Assembly (NCBI GenBank): GCA_009733775.1
Contig: WOGZ01000004.1
Coordinates: forward strand, 124,001 to 188,000
Direction: 5' to 3'
DNA from: Alectoria sarmentosa
Lineage: Eukaryota; Ascomycota; Lecanoromycetes; Lecanorales; Parmeliaceae
DNA: 64,000 nucleotides
Shown: positions 1-12,374 of the stretch, in pieces
How the letters are laid out: every line of letters starts with the position of its first letter
Position numbering within the stretch: position 1 is the first letter of the stretch
Made by a program: the position numbers and the translations under genes
Notes under the pieces: generated by a model
Database searches by the model: none
What the model was told of the DNA's origin: nothing
Seen by the model: the letters and a program-made list of their open reading frames with translations, nothing else

Positions 1-373
1 CCGCGCCGCTTCCGAAGTCGAAGGATTCGTCTTCGCCTTCGATCTTCAGACCACCTGACAAGGCATCAAAATCTGGCTGTCAACAGACAGAAAGGACGGG
101 TGGTATACGTGGGCTCGTGTCCGGGTAGAGCACCGCAATGCCCTTCTCGCTCGCCGCATGCTGGAAAAAACCTTTCTCTGCCCCGTTGTCTCCGGTGCAT
201 GTCAAACCGGCCAGGTAGATCAAGAGGGGGACTTTGTGGAGGGCATTGGTGGTAGTTTGAGGGGGCAGATAGAGATTGAAGGCCATTTCGCAACTGGTGG
301 AGGAGGCATTGTGGGAGAGTTTAAGGAGTTTGCCGCCGAAGGATGCGATTGTTGCTTTTGTTTGGATAGACAT
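1..373 (-). CDS. S-formylglutathione hydrolase (esterase D family), 5' part only
   Basis: Only the N-terminal part is present; the gene runs off the left edge. Two exons are visible, 109-373 and 1-54. A 54-base intron (55-108, GTATAC donor, GTCAG acceptor) separates them, and the frame continues cleanly as DTSPRGLKIEGEDESFDFG. The translation has the family signatures LTCTGDNGAEKGFFQ and GIAVLYPDTSPRG. The family is a cytosolic alpha/beta hydrolase that cleaves S-formylglutathione to formate and glutathione, the second step of glutathione-dependent formaldehyde detoxification. The catalytic serine (GHSMGG region) should lie beyond the edge, so activity cannot be judged. The start at 373 (MSIQTKATIASFGGKLLK) matches the usual start of the family. 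Confidence 0.9.
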
Positions 374-874
374 TGTCGTTGTGGATGAGGGTTCAACATG
401 TTATTAGACTTGAGAAAGCGAAGTTTAGACACATTTGGAGGGAAGCTGTGACGTCGATGGGTGGAGATTGCGGGGATACTTCCGCACCTGCTGTCTCCAA
501 AAGGTGAAAAGAGGATAAAGTATTCCTGATACCTGCCATCTTCATCCGCAGTTTGTCGGTCCATCGTCAAGGCCAATAAGAGAAAGAAGAAGAAAAAGAT
601 TCTTTTAATCACTGACTTGTTAGAACTCAATCAAAACAGACTGTGGTATCCGCAAAACGGGCGACTTGAAACGCAATGCTTCAACATGAAAAAGGCGGCT
701 GTCCAATGATCCAACCAAGTCCACCTTGTTCTTCCTGTAAAAATTGAAAATAAAAGACTAGAAGCACAGCAACCGTAAATGCCCACTGCATGCTCCTGAG
801 CTCACTCCAATCATCTTTGATTGCGTAGTGCTGATGATGACTCCCACCCAGTGCTCTTTACCCAATCTCGCTAA
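374..874. other. Intergenic, upstream of S-formylglutathione hydrolase and 3' of separase
   Basis: About 500 bases between the start codon of the leftward hydrolase gene and the stop codon of the leftward separase gene. It must contain the hydrolase promoter and the separase 3' UTR. Open frames here have no protein-like composition and I see no specific regulatory motif. Confidence 0.5.
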
Positions 875-3800
875 TCAACAAAGATATACAGGTACACCAT
901 ACACGACAGGCGCCGCCCCATTCAGATACCTTAATATACAAGAACCTCGACCTCGTGCGACGGCCTGATCCAAAGACATCGACTTGCTCTCGTCCTTCCC
1001 CGCCTTCTCAACGATCTTGGCTCTGCTCTTGCCTGTCTGCCTCGCTCCTTTCTTGATTGGACTGCTCAACACGGGCTGATGACCTCCGAAAAGTCCCCAC
1101 TTCTCCAAAACGGTTTGAGAAAAACGGTCAATGTCTTTATCCGTCACATCCCAGAGCGTTGCTAGCGTCGCAGGGCAGCCAGCATGCATGTAGCTCATCG
1201 GCGTTCCGTACGGTTCGAATTCCCCGGCTTCGGTCAGTGCTCCACTGCTGCAGCCCATCAATAGAGCTACAGCACACTTGTCTAGTTTCTTGATGGTCCT
1301 AGATCGTATGTACTGCCCACCGCTGCCATGTCCGAAGTACAAGAATATGTCGTTGCTCTCCAAGCAAGCCTTCATTTCGGCTTCGGTAGGCTCTCGCTGA
1401 ACGATGCACTCCCAGCCTGAAAGCTCCTGCAGTGGTTTTTCGAACACGTCTTGGGTTGTCGCTAAATCACCTCCTGGATTCAGTATACATGCTCCTTTAT
1501 TTCTGCTGGCGTATATTCGGCCATCGGCTCTTGTTGAACTCCGCCTTTGTTGTAATATCCTATCCCTTAAGCATCCGAGGGAAGGCAGCCGAGATACGGC
1601 GTGATCTTTAAGACATGGCAGTGATTCCCATGGGAAGCAATGGACATTCTTGTCCAGAATGAGTACCGTATGATTTTCCGACTCATTGCCTTGCTCATTC
1701 TCATCAGCTTGATGGTAGTGCCGAAGGGCATCAACTATATCAATCACAATCTACAAGAAGTCAGCAGAAGCAACTCAGGGCCAGAATTAGAGTGGGGCAT
1801 CAACTGACGGAGTCGAAATCGACCTCGTCATAAGCGTTACGTTCGCCATTGAATTGTAGAATATCGACCACGAAGTACAGAAGATCCACCAAAGGCTCAT
1901 CTAGCTCATTAGAGTCGCTCGGATTTCCGAGGCCAACAAAAAGCTCGAGCACGCGTAGATCTAGCGCAACGCGACTCGATTGGCCTCCTCGTCCTGATTT
2001 TTGCCGAGATGGTAAATGCTTATCTAAAATGTTCTCAAGTGATTGCTGAAAGCGGGACAAGAGAGCTGGACTCTTTGCCGTTTGGGAAAAGATAGCTTTG
2101 AATCCCCCGAGCCAAATGGTTTCCATATTGGTAAGAAGATCCTTCAGCCTGGCATCAAGTGTAGCCCTTCCCTCCCACCATTTGGTCTTGGCTCCTTTGT
2201 GGGAAACGTCTTGTGCACTATGGGTCGAGATGTTTGCAAGACTGATGATATCTTGCAGCTCCGCTTTTCCCTGATCATATCCAAAGGTCTCCTCATCCCG
2301 GTCCAAGGAATTATGCCGATTTAGGGGAAGCCTTAGGATAAACGGCGTTTGGCTTGAGCGTATCTTGCAAATAAGGATCTCGTCCCGCTCCTGACTTAGA
2401 GTTATGGATACAACATTCCAATCCTGGGGTATGATGTCAATGTATTTGGCTTGAAAAGTAGAAAGTTCGAGTTTGTCATGCACCTGGGCACTTTCCTGGC
2501 CCTCAACAGCATCCTCCTTTGGCCAGTCGTACATGTCTTTTCCATTAGGCAAACTACGTTCCACTTGAATAGTCAAAGATTCCCTTGTCATCGAAAGCAT
2601 TCTACCCACCTCTGTGGACCTAAGTCAGTCCGCACTTTTCCACCTTGGTGCTTGTGATGACTCACCTAAAAAGTACAAAAGAACTCCAGGCGATATAGAA
2701 GTTCTTGGACTCGCCGACGAAACAGCGGATAGCAGCATGAGTACCTTCCCAAGCACATCAGATATCTCATGTACAATTGCCGTAGGAGAGGCGGTCGTTG
2801 CTGATCTGAAGACGTTACTTATCTCATCTTGTGCAAGACGAAGGAATTTAGTGTCATCCTTGGTCAGGGACAGGCTTCTAGGTTTGATCTTTCTTGCCAA
2901 TGCTTTGCCTGTGGCACTTCTTGAAGATATAGCGCTTCTGCTCTTTGGGGGGCTCCTGGATTTATTCTGTTTGTCCTCTCTGCCACTATTGCAGGCTTTG
3001 ATTGCTGGACATGAGATGGTAGACTCGGGTATCACGCAGAAGACAGGGTCGCTGACGAAGTGCTCTAGTCCTTGGCGAAAGCGTACTCGTGATGCAAGTA
3101 GAGCTTGCAGCACTAGATCCTGCTGGTCACAATAGTGAGCATTTGTCTCTTTCAGCAGCGAAGCGGCTGCCTCGAGACCACCTTCGGATATCTTTGCATA
3201 AATGCGCCCTCGAACAATCTCGCCTTTCATGCGATGCAAAGAAATTACCTCGACGGCAGGAGCTTCCTCTGGTGAACATTTTGAATGGTCACGTTGTGCG
3301 ACTGACTTGATCTGGGGCCTCTTTGAAATAGTCTTCCGTTGTCTACTTTGAGGTGGTCGTGCCGGTTTAGCCTCTTGTAGAGTCAGCACACTCATGTCGA
3401 TGGCAAGAGTTGCTGTTGTTGAGTGCCTTGGAACTAAGCTGTCCACAAAGCTCTTTGCCACCAGGTCCCGAATCGTCAATTCTGCGACACCAATAGCACA
3501 TTCTCCAGCTTTCAATTCTGCTTGCTTGATATGATGAGTAGCCAGGAAGAGCTGCAAAGACGCATAGTGTCGATTGCGCGGAAGTCCAGATACCAAGTTT
3601 TCTGCTTGCTGTAATAGCGAGACACCTTCATCGGTCACTCCACTTCGCATCAAATAATTCCCAAGGAGCGCGGTGGTTTGACTGTTGAGAGACGCAGCTT
3701 CAACGGCTTTTGCAATCTTCTGCCCCTGCTGGAGGTAGTACCGCACTTCGGGATAAATGCCGTTATACGAGAAGAGCAGGGAGAGGTGACTAAGCCCGCG

Positions 3801-6800
3801 GACTATTCGGGGAACAAGTGTCCAGAAAGCAACACCGGAAAGCATCGAATGGGGCGTTGATGTATTCTCAATAGAAGTAGATATCGACAACTCTGACATG
3901 CCATCTACCAGAGAGTTATTTTCGCTTTCGATTGGACCCTTCCGTACTGTTCCGTCGACTCTGTTCTGACTCCGTTCTAGGATAGCCCATGATCGATGAC
4001 AATTTCTCACACATAGTCGTGCGAAAAAGAGTGCCTTCGATGGTTTACCTTCTGCAGCTGCTAATAATGAATGAACATAAAATGCATCGGCAGTCATTTG
4101 AGACAGATCGCTCCAATTTTTGGACCTCATTTTTTCTGGTTTCTCCACACAGACACCATTATCAAATAGTTCTTGAGCTCGTACCAGACTTTCTTTGCTG
4201 TTTGACGTTAGCAAGATCCACATATGGAGCCCATAAGTCCTCACCAGGTCTTCAAATTTCCATTGGCAAGTGCGTATTCAGCGTATGATAGATGCCATCT
4301 CAGCTTGACCTTCCCGATTAAACCCGAGGCCTCAAGATACCTTTGCGCTCTGTGAAGGACGGAACCAGCAAGACCAGAGTACCCAAGTCTCACGTGTTGT
4401 AAGCCAAGTTCAGATAGCTTCGAGACTATTGTTGGGCATTGCACCGATAATGCAGATTCATGAACAGTGACCATGATATTCAAGGCTGATACTCTATACA
4501 GTTCTAGTCCCTGCATATCCAGATACTCGCCCAACATCTCGAGCTGTACCAGCCAATCCGCAATATCATATACCTGTGTTTGGAGTGAACCCCAGTCGAA
4601 ATTTTCTTGTACAAGTTTTGACCACGATGAAATGACCGACTCCAGGCCCTTGATATTCGGAATATTTTGACGTAGAGCGATGAGAAGGCTTCGGCATGTG
4701 ATCAGGTGTGGTTGAAATCTCAATAGGCCCATATCTAAATGAGTATCCATTGCGGCTTCTGTGGGTTCCTCGAGCAATTGATCTATAAGGTTATTCCCAA
4801 ATGCTCCAGGAACGGTCAGAAGTGGACGAAGCAAACGAACTACAACTCTAAGGCGCCGCACTGGGAACTTGTTTTGCTCGTAGGTGGATAGCAATGACCT
4901 GCCAATCTCATTCAATGCGTCGCAAGTTGCCGGCGTTGCGGCTTGTACATTCATAGTTGATAGTAAGGATACCATTTGCAGCTCCAGCAGGACGCCACGT
5001 TCACTTGCAGAGAGCCCATTCACGTCGTAAAACGACTTTTGTCGAGATCCTTCATTAGTAGCTTTCACAGCCGCCCTGAGGTACGCACAAAGCTTTCGAG
5101 AAAGAGGCAGTAGCTCGCTATCTAGCTCAAGAATGTCTGGAACAGACTGAATGGCTGCAGCGTCCATGGCTGTTCGAAGGAAACCGGACTCAAGCTCAAC
5201 ATAAAGGGCTTCTTCGTATGAGTCCGCGGCTTTTTTGTAATCTCGCATATCTTCGCAGAGCAGTCCTAGTTTTTCGAGCTTCAAAGGCAGAGATCCTGCA
5301 AGCTTTTCGCACAATGGTCGATTTCGGATAGGTTCGATTGACAACAGGAGACATTCCCTACAGGACTTCGCATCTGTTGCTCCCCGCTTCAAATATAGGT
5401 AGCGGTACCAGTAAGCATTAGAGATGGCTAGAAGGGAAGACGAAGTCCGGTTGGCTTCGCCTGTAGCCCGATTCGCAGTCGTATCAGAATCTATGATGAT
5501 CGAAGCAAGTCTCAAGCAATCTTGAAGCCCTGCCGCGAGACATCTCCAGATTTCGGGTTCAGAGTCAGCAGAGAGTCGCGCCATTGCCGCGATTGATTCG
5601 ATAGTGGGGGTTGTAAATCGTGCTGCTAGTCTCCTTCGCTGGTCGCGGCGTACTGTCGTCTTGTCATGCCCAACCCGGCTGGTATCGCCACCGATATATC
5701 GGACCAGAAATCTGGCACACAACAACACGATATTCGAACATTCATGTATAAGCGCGGACTGGACTCTTATTTCTTTGGCTTTCGACGACCTGTGGCTGCC
5801 TTGGAACATAGAGAATGCGGATCTTCGAAGGCTGGCAACGGCTAGCAGGAGCTCATCCAGTTCTGCAGAGTCACCGTGCAAGTCGCCTTCAAGGCTTCTG
5901 GCAGCACCTCTCAACAAACTAATGAGCTCATCGCCAGGGTCAGAGTCCAGTATTCGAATTTCCAGGCCGACTACTCGACATTTTATGCAGCATGCCTGTA
6001 TTCTTGATAATGCACTTTCAGGGGCACATTCACTTGCTTTTCTGATCCAGCAGATAGCTTGGGAATAATGTAAACTCTCTTGGGCTGCGTCCGCCAGTAA
6101 TTGAAAGGTCGCAAACAGCATTTCTTCTCGAAATCCCCTCAAGGCTTGAAGGCATTCTTTGATGATCTCGAGGGCCTTTTTTGCAATTCCATACTTCTCC
6201 GCTTTGGTCAATTTTGAGCGACGGTTGTAAGTTGCTAGGCATCGACAAAAAGGGTCCACAATCTCTTTGGCAATATCGCTTTGGTGACCCGAGACCTTCC
6301 ACCACATTGAGCGTACCTGGAAAGCCAGGATCTGGATCTGAAAAGCGGTATCCGGAGATAGACTATTGCCAGATACAAGCGATTTATCATCTTCTGCAGA
6401 ACAAACAGTAGGGCACAAGGCTATAAGTGCTTGAGTAAGAGACTCTAGTTGTCGAGAAACTTTTTCTTCAGACCCAGGTTCATCCGATTCAAGTTGTCGC
6501 CGGATTAGGTTCGCTGGAGAATGTGGTAAGCTGAGTTGTAAGTGCGGGAGGGCGGTTTCTGTGGTGGAAGCGTCTCTTCTTAATGCAAGAATCTTCAGTA
6601 CTTGTAATTGCGTCGTGACGAATAAAGCTAAGAGCTGTCCTCTGGCATTAGTATTCCGAAACCTCAGCATCTCAGCCAGCGTCTCGGCCTTAGAATCTGA
6701 TCTCTCTTCCTCTTTCCAGAACCCCGCTGAAGTAGTAGTACCCAGACCAGATGACCCAGCCTTAGAAGCCTCAAGTCTTCTCTTGAGGATTCGAAGTTCT

Positions 6801-7519
6801 CGCAAAGCAATGTCGTCAAAACCCAAAGCCAACATCTTCCCAATCAGGGCAGACATACCACTTTCCAACTGCAAGTAAGGCAGCGCATTTGAAGAGTCCT
6901 TCTGGCATTGGAAAGAGCGGAGAGTACCAAAAGCAATACGCGCGCATTCTGCCTGAGCTCTCAGCCCGTCCATTGTTTGCTTCATCGAAGCGGTGGACGA
7001 TGAGCGTCGAGAACGATTTCGTTTGGCGGGTGTATTTGCCATTCGATTGACACATAGTGGCTGCAAAGGTGTCTGGCTTCGCGATTCGAGTCCATTGGAA
7101 AATGAGGAACTCGACGAAGATCTTGCAAGCGGTTTTCTTTTAGGCTGAGTAACCTTTCTAGCCTGAGGATCCTTAAGGGCCTCAGTGAGGGACCTCAAAG
7201 TCGCATTCACAACATCGGTTGCAAGAATCAACCTATCCTGAGATTGTATCTGATCAGACTGTTCTCCCGGAACCTCGAGAATTGTGACTGGAGGCGGTTT
7301 CCCGGCCCGCGCGACTGTAGCTTTCACTGGTCGGGCTGAGGATCCTTTCCCTTTTGGCGGCAGAACATTGGCAGATGGCTTTTCTTGCTGGAGAGCAGGG
7401 CTCAAGGTGGGCGCAAGGAAGGACCGCAACGATTCTACTGTCGTAGAGGTACATGTTGTGGTTGAAGCTACTGCACGTTGGATATTGGCTGCCCGTGCGG
7501 GCAGCTCCTTCCGGGTCAT
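875..7519 (-). CDS. ESP1: Separase (cysteine protease of sister-chromatid separation)
   Basis: Four exons on the minus strand: 4245-7519, 2666-4197, 1809-2611 and 875-1750. All three introns (about 47-58 bases) have GT-AG ends, and phases agree, giving about 2161 residues, normal for fungal separases (ESP1/Cut1/BimB). The C-terminal C50 protease domain is clear: catalytic His in YFGHGSGGQYI (about residue 2011) and catalytic Cys in LLMGCSSGA (about 2037), ending ...NGAAPVVYGVPVYL. The long N-terminal part is helical and repeat-rich, as expected. The enzyme cleaves the cohesin kleisin subunit at anaphase onset after securin is destroyed. I chose the ATG at 7519 (MTRKELPARAANIQRAV) because homologues begin at this motif. 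An in-frame extension to 7747 exists but is less likely to be coding. Confidence 0.95.
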
Positions 7520-7755
7520 CGTAAATCTGCGTCTATGTATTCTAGCACGTAGCAGTATTTGTTCAGCGCGCAGGCCATAGTCATACTCCAAGAAGCTGCA
7601 TATCAATGTTGTAGAAGCTCTGTTGACGAAGGCTCGAAAAAGAGTAAACAATGCGGCAATTAAGCTTCCGGAAAGGCGCGCTTCTCGGTCCGAGCTGGGG
7701 AGTCTCAGAATCTCAGAGTCTAAGTACCGAACAATGAATAGGCACATTTTATGAA

Positions 7756-8470
7756 ATGTCTACTATTTTGACTTGGACTGCTGTGTCTAGATCGTCATCT
7801 CGTTTTTTATCATTTCACTGTTTACGACTAGTCAATGCGTCGCATCTCCAATACTGCCGAACATATGCCACTTCTACAGAGCATTTACCACGTGTTGCCC
7901 AACCCTCCGTATGGCACTCAATCATTCCAAAGGCTTTCCGCAGCCCGGAAACCTCGCGAGTGCCAGCCAAGCCTCAGCGTACGAAGGAATGGAACCCGGC
8001 AACATTTTTCATTTGCATCTTCCTCCTGATCGGGTCAAACGCTATACAAATGCTCACCTTGAAGAACGAGTACTCAACTTTTAGCCGGAAAGCAGACGCC
8101 AAAATCAAGCTGCTGAAGGATGTTCTGGATAGCGTGCAGCGTGGGGAGAACGTGGATGTTGAGAAGGTTTTGGGCACTGGAGACGAGGAGCAAGAGCAGG
8201 AATGGAGAGACGGTTAGTGGCTACCCGAGCTGTTTCTGACGACTCTGCGAAGCTCATACCTAAACATTAGTATTGCGCAACATTGAAGAAGAAGGCCGAC
8301 TGTGGCAAGCCAAGGACCGCGAAGGGGATAAAAAGCGGCTGCAGAAAGAGCAGGAGGCCGAATTAGACGGTGCTCAGAAAGTCGCTGAACGAGGGGCTGC
8401 CAGCGACACGGGCCCAGGAAATCTAAAGTCTACATCCAACGACGCTAAGAGATCTCCGGGCTTCTATTGA
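7756..8470 (+). CDS. Mitochondrial membrane protein, DUF5321-like
   Basis: Two exons, 7756-8212 and 8271-8470, with a GT-AG intron (8213-8270, phase 1), give 218 residues. The N terminus is rich in Arg and Ser with almost no acidic residues up to about residue 40, as in a mitochondrial presequence. A single membrane segment lies at about residues 82-101 (NPATFFICIFLLIGSNAIQM). It is followed by charged helices with KADAKIKLLKDVLDSVQRG and a Lys/Glu-rich tail. I recognise this layout as the fungal DUF5321 family, from memory of the family and not from a search. Function is unknown; an inner-membrane location is inferred. The gene is divergent from separase, with about 240 bases between start codons. 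Confidence 0.75.
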
Positions 8471-9127
8471 GCGCCCGAACTAATGGATTTGGTGGTATCT
8501 ACCCCTGCGGCTCAGCCATTACACGGTATCAGACCGTCTGGAATATGAAAGGCCAAAGAGAGTGTGCCGCGGTCATATGCTCCTAAGGTTCAATGTCAGG
8601 ATGTGGTAAAGCATCCAGACAGCTTTCTGTTCTGCCAGAAGCTGACCTCTCGAAGAAATACATTGTTCTTGATATGCAATTGAGTAAAGAATTTCGGTTT
8701 TGGCTCACCAGATAGCTGCCGATAGTTCCCCCATTATCATAAGAGAAAGTGAAAAGATCATGGACGATGTTGCTTTGAATACCGTGTCACACGCGAAGGG
8801 GCAAGAGCAAACGATGGATCGAGATGCGGGGTTTCCTCATAAAGTCGTGGATTGTGGTACGGAAGGAGACATCCTGTGCAAATATCAGAATACACGTAGG
8901 AAGAAGCGGCAAATAGGTGAAATGAAGGGACATGTGCCCTTAAAATGGCACTTGATGTGGTGAACGAGTTGTGCAAGTTCAACGTCTCGCGCGCCCAGTC
9001 CACACGCCAAAGTATTCTGTTTGAAGTAATGCACAATTGGGTATAAAGCCTTCCACATGCTGAATGTAAATCCGTTAGACCCCATGTCCACCATCCTGCG
9101 TCCACACTCACAGAACGCCCACTCCCG
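8471..9127. other. Convergent intergenic region
   Basis: Lies between the 3' ends of the DUF5321-like gene (plus) and the bL31m gene (minus). It should hold both 3' UTRs. No convincing reading frame, RNA gene or repeat was seen. Confidence 0.5.
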
Positions 9128-9634
9128 TCACCTCTCCCCTCCCTTTCTCTTCCCACTCTTCTCCTTCCCCTCCCTCACCCCCCTTGCCTCCCTCTTCCCC
9201 TCCGCCTCCAGCCCAAACCCACTGATCAAATCCATCAAATTGTCCTCCCTCTCCTCCGGCTCCTTCGCCGGCTCCCCCCCCTCCTCCTCCTTCCCTGCTT
9301 CCGCATCCTTCTCCTCCATCCGACTAGCGTCCCACCCCCTCCCAAACTTGTCCCGAAACGCCCTCAACTTGCCCGCCTCGTCGGCCTCGACATTGAGCAG
9401 TTTCTGACTCGAAGGGTTCCAGAGCAGCGTGTTGCGCGTGTCTTTGGTGGACACGTAGACGGGCGCGGGGGAGGTTGTACGGTGGGTGTAGGTGCTGCCG
9501 TCGGAGAGGGTGACGAGCTGGGTGAAGGTGTACGGGCGTTTGGGCCGGCGGAGGAGGGTCGCGTGGCGGCATTGGCTTTGGGGGATTGAGGGCGAGGGGA
9601 GGCAGGCGCGGCGGAGCGGAGTGCTGAGAGGCAT
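9128..9634 (-). CDS. mrpl36: Mitochondrial large-subunit ribosomal protein bL31m (MRPL36)
   Basis: A single exon of 168 residues. The core RPYTFTQLVTLSDGSTYTHR, followed by STKDTRNTLLWNPSSQ, is the signature of the fungal mitochondrial bL31m protein. The first 30 residues (MPLSTPLRRACLPSPS...) are basic and Ser/Pro-rich, fitting a mitochondrial targeting sequence. The C-terminal third is a charged Glu/Lys-rich extension, common in fungal mitoribosomal proteins. It is a structural component of the 54S mitoribosomal subunit. The gene is convergent with the DUF5321-like gene, another predicted mitochondrial protein. Confidence 0.9.
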   Translation of the reverse strand: MPLSTPLRRACLPSPSIPQSQCRHATLLRRPKRPYTFTQLVTLSDGSTYTHRTTSPAPVYVSTKDTRNTLLWNPSSQKLLNVEADEAGKLRAFRDKFGRGWDASRMEEKDAEAGKEEEGGEPAKEPEEREDNLMDLISGFGLEAEGKREARGVREGKEKSGKRKGGER

Positions 9635-10942
9635 GTTGTGCTTTTATTCGATCACTTGATGCAAATGTGATGGTGGATAGTGAAGGAGTGTTAAAAGCTT
9701 GTAGAGACGTGCTGAAACCCGCTCCCCGCAGATCAGAACGACCTCGAACATCACCATTCCGCCCTCAATCCCATTTGACTTTATAGGATTCCTTACATTG
9801 CCATCCCCACCAGGTTGCCATCATCCTTCCACCGTCTCCGACATGGCTCCCTCATCTCCAAAGTATTTCTCTGCCGTCCTGCGCACGGCAACCTCATCGC
9901 CGCTTCAAACCCCAACGTCGACCCCCTCATGAGCAGACGGTCCGAGTGCGCTCTCCCATCAATCTCTCAACCATGACTTATCTAAGCACGAACCCTCTCA
10001 TCATTCATCGTACTGATCACTGTTTACGCCCTCGAAATCTTAGAGAACTAGAAATCCTCTTCTCAATGACAGCTGCTGATTATGAGATATGCAAGAGCGT
10101 CATTGAGTGGTGACTACTTTCAGGGAATATAGCAGTGGATACAGGGGGAAAGGAGATGAATTAACTACGTGGCCGTACATATCCATCCTGGCATGGAAGG
10201 TGATGATGTGATGAGGTTTTAGTGAGACGAGAGGAGGATCAATTCTCTTTCAAAAATTCCTCTCTACAAGTGATGCGGTAATGGACTGACTTGGTGCATC
10301 CATTTTGAAATAAAGGAGTGGAGTCTTGTGACCGAAATTGGGGGAAGACATGGTTGTCAGGTGAAAGGAGAGGGGACGCGTTGAGGAACACTTCCTTAAC
10401 TGCAGGAGAGACGATATAGATCAGACAAGACTTGATTATTACAGTAGTACAATGTCCTTCTGGCTACGGGCTTTTGCTACAGCAGAGTATAGTGATTCAA
10501 CGCGGAAGCGAGGCATGTCCACCCACCGCCTCCCCATCCGAATCGTCTTCCATTTCCTCACTCATTTCTCTTCGAGGTAAGCCGCCTCGTCGTTATCCCT
10601 TCCCTCTCCATAGTCTTATTCTTCTCAACTGAATACTCATCTTCCCCCGTCTCAGGCCTCTTTCCTTTGAACCTCTCCGTACTCATCGTCTCGTTTGGTT
10701 TTGAGAGACGGGGATGCGTTCATATCTGAAGTCCGATACAAAGGACCTAAGGTCCCGTGCCTTGTACCATACCTCCCTTCCAGCAACCATTCAAGCTCGA
10801 AGATTGGAAATGGTACGATTGCTGAGCTCACTGTTGCCGCCAATGACGAGGCCAAGAAATCTTCCTATTTTTGACGATCCTATTTCTAATCTTACTCCGA
10901 TGTCGGTATCACAAGCGAGTTCTTGGACAGCGAAAAAGCCTT
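9635..10942. other. Gene-poor stretch
   Basis: About 1.3 kb without a convincing gene. The first part must contain the bL31m promoter. A very short frame starts at 9843 on the plus strand (MAPSSPKYFSAVL, about 29 codons) but has no support. The remainder is of ordinary composition and may belong to the decayed accessory locus that follows. Confidence 0.4.
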
Positions 10943-12374
10943 TCATTTCAAGTATCGAACTTGGTGAGCACTCGTCTTTTTGGAGCCAAGCTTCTCTCTC
11001 GCCCAAAGCTTAATCTTGTTCCTCTTCTTGTCTGGCAGCTTTTTGTCAATATTCACCCGCAATGAGACAAGTTCAACTGGATACTTCGCTCTGAAACCTT
11101 CAATGACGCCCAATATGCGTCTTCGAGTGTCATTCACGTCAATGCTATGTCCCCTTAGATCCACATTATGTTGCAGGAAGTGTTTCAAGATCTGCAGCCA
11201 CTTCCCTTCGCAAAAACCTTGCTTGGATAAAGCCTGGGCACGCTTCAGGACGTACTCCCATACTGATCTCCGCTCGTACCCAGAAGTCTCGTTTGGATCT
11301 GCACCGTGTTCTAGGAGTATGTGGGCCATTTCTGAACCCTGACAACTTGGCCGAACGGCAATGTCAAGCAAGGTTACTGAGCGGACAGGGGCTTCAGGAT
11401 CTGATATGTCCTGCGTAAAGTATTCACGAACAAAGGCGAAATCTTCCTTGACTTTATCCTTGTTGAGATACTGGACGTAATCCGAGGCGATCTTTGCAAG
11501 GACAAATTGGTGAAGACCGTAGAAAACCGCTAGGTCTACGAAAGAGCAGAAACAATTGGGTGCGCCTGCAACGTCAAGGAACCGACTCCAGTGTCCAGAA
11601 TAGTCCCCTGTCCATCTGATCAGGTGGCGGGTCATGACATTGTCCAGCTCTTCGAGTATTTCGAGATGTGCTTCTCCTGTGGTCTCTTCCGCTCGCTCTG
11701 CGAAGAGCAAAGCATACAAGGCAGGCTCCAACAGCTAGTTCCTGAAGAGACCAAAGCCAAGTGGATTGTTGACGAGTGGTCCTGCCACCTTGTATAGGAG
11801 TACGGTTGGCTAGATATGACGTGTAAGGGTCAAATTGTGTATCGGTACGCTTCAAAAGCATACCCCAACCTGGTTTGCTCTCTATGAAGTCCCTTGCAGT
11901 ACGGTGGAGGTATGCAACTTCCCAAGTAATCTTGGTTCGCAATGCTGCGTTAGGATCTAGCGGGTCGACTCGGTTCCAGATGAAGTCCGGGACTTTAATC
12001 ATGCCTGCACACTAGGTTTGCAAGCGACGTCTCATAACGTCGCACAGCGAGGATAGCTTCTGCGCGGTCCAAGTGTCTGAAGCTGTCTCCACTGCCGCAC
12101 CACATTGCAGGGCAGAGACTTCGTACCCCACTGCCATGTTCGCAGATCTCTGCATAGGATCCTCAGCCTCATTTGCCGCCCTTAACATTGTTGATTGGTC
12201 GTCCAATGTCAAGAGCACTGGGGAACAAATATTGAAGCGTGGAATTATAGTTGCTGTGAAACAATGATAATAGAGCCTCCATGGTGTCAAGGTCAATGGT
12301 CGCAGATAAAGTCTGAAGGGGATGGAAGAGGACGAAAGTAGTTGCCTCTCTAACAGAATCTTCGACGTCTCCAT
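10943..12374 (-). pseudogene. Decayed STAND/NACHT-type gene, C-terminal remnant
   Basis: On the minus strand, consecutive fragments match the C-terminal region of fungal NACHT/STAND NTPases (DUF7791-like part). The order is VMRRRLQT, an in-frame stop at 12012-12014, KITWEVAYLHRTARDFIE, a frame change near 11800, LYKVAGPLVNNPLGFGLF, a second in-frame TAG at 11735-11737, then LLEPALYALLFAERAEETTG followed by LEILEELDNVMTRHL. The tail carries an ankyrin-like segment (MAHILLEHGADPNETSGYE). No P-loop or N-terminal effector domain is visible upstream to 12976. Such proteins act in fungal nonself recognition and cell death when intact. With two stops, one frameshift and no NTPase core, this copy is almost certainly dead. 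The family assignment rests on motif recognition. Confidence 0.65.

Noticed and set aside
220..630. 136-codon frame antisense to the hydrolase 5' region
   Set aside because: Overlaps the S-formylglutathione hydrolase exon in another frame and begins with a low-complexity Phe run.
9843..9932. Short plus-strand frame MAPSSPKYFSAVL
   Set aside because: About 29 codons, no plausible downstream exon in frame, and no recognised family.
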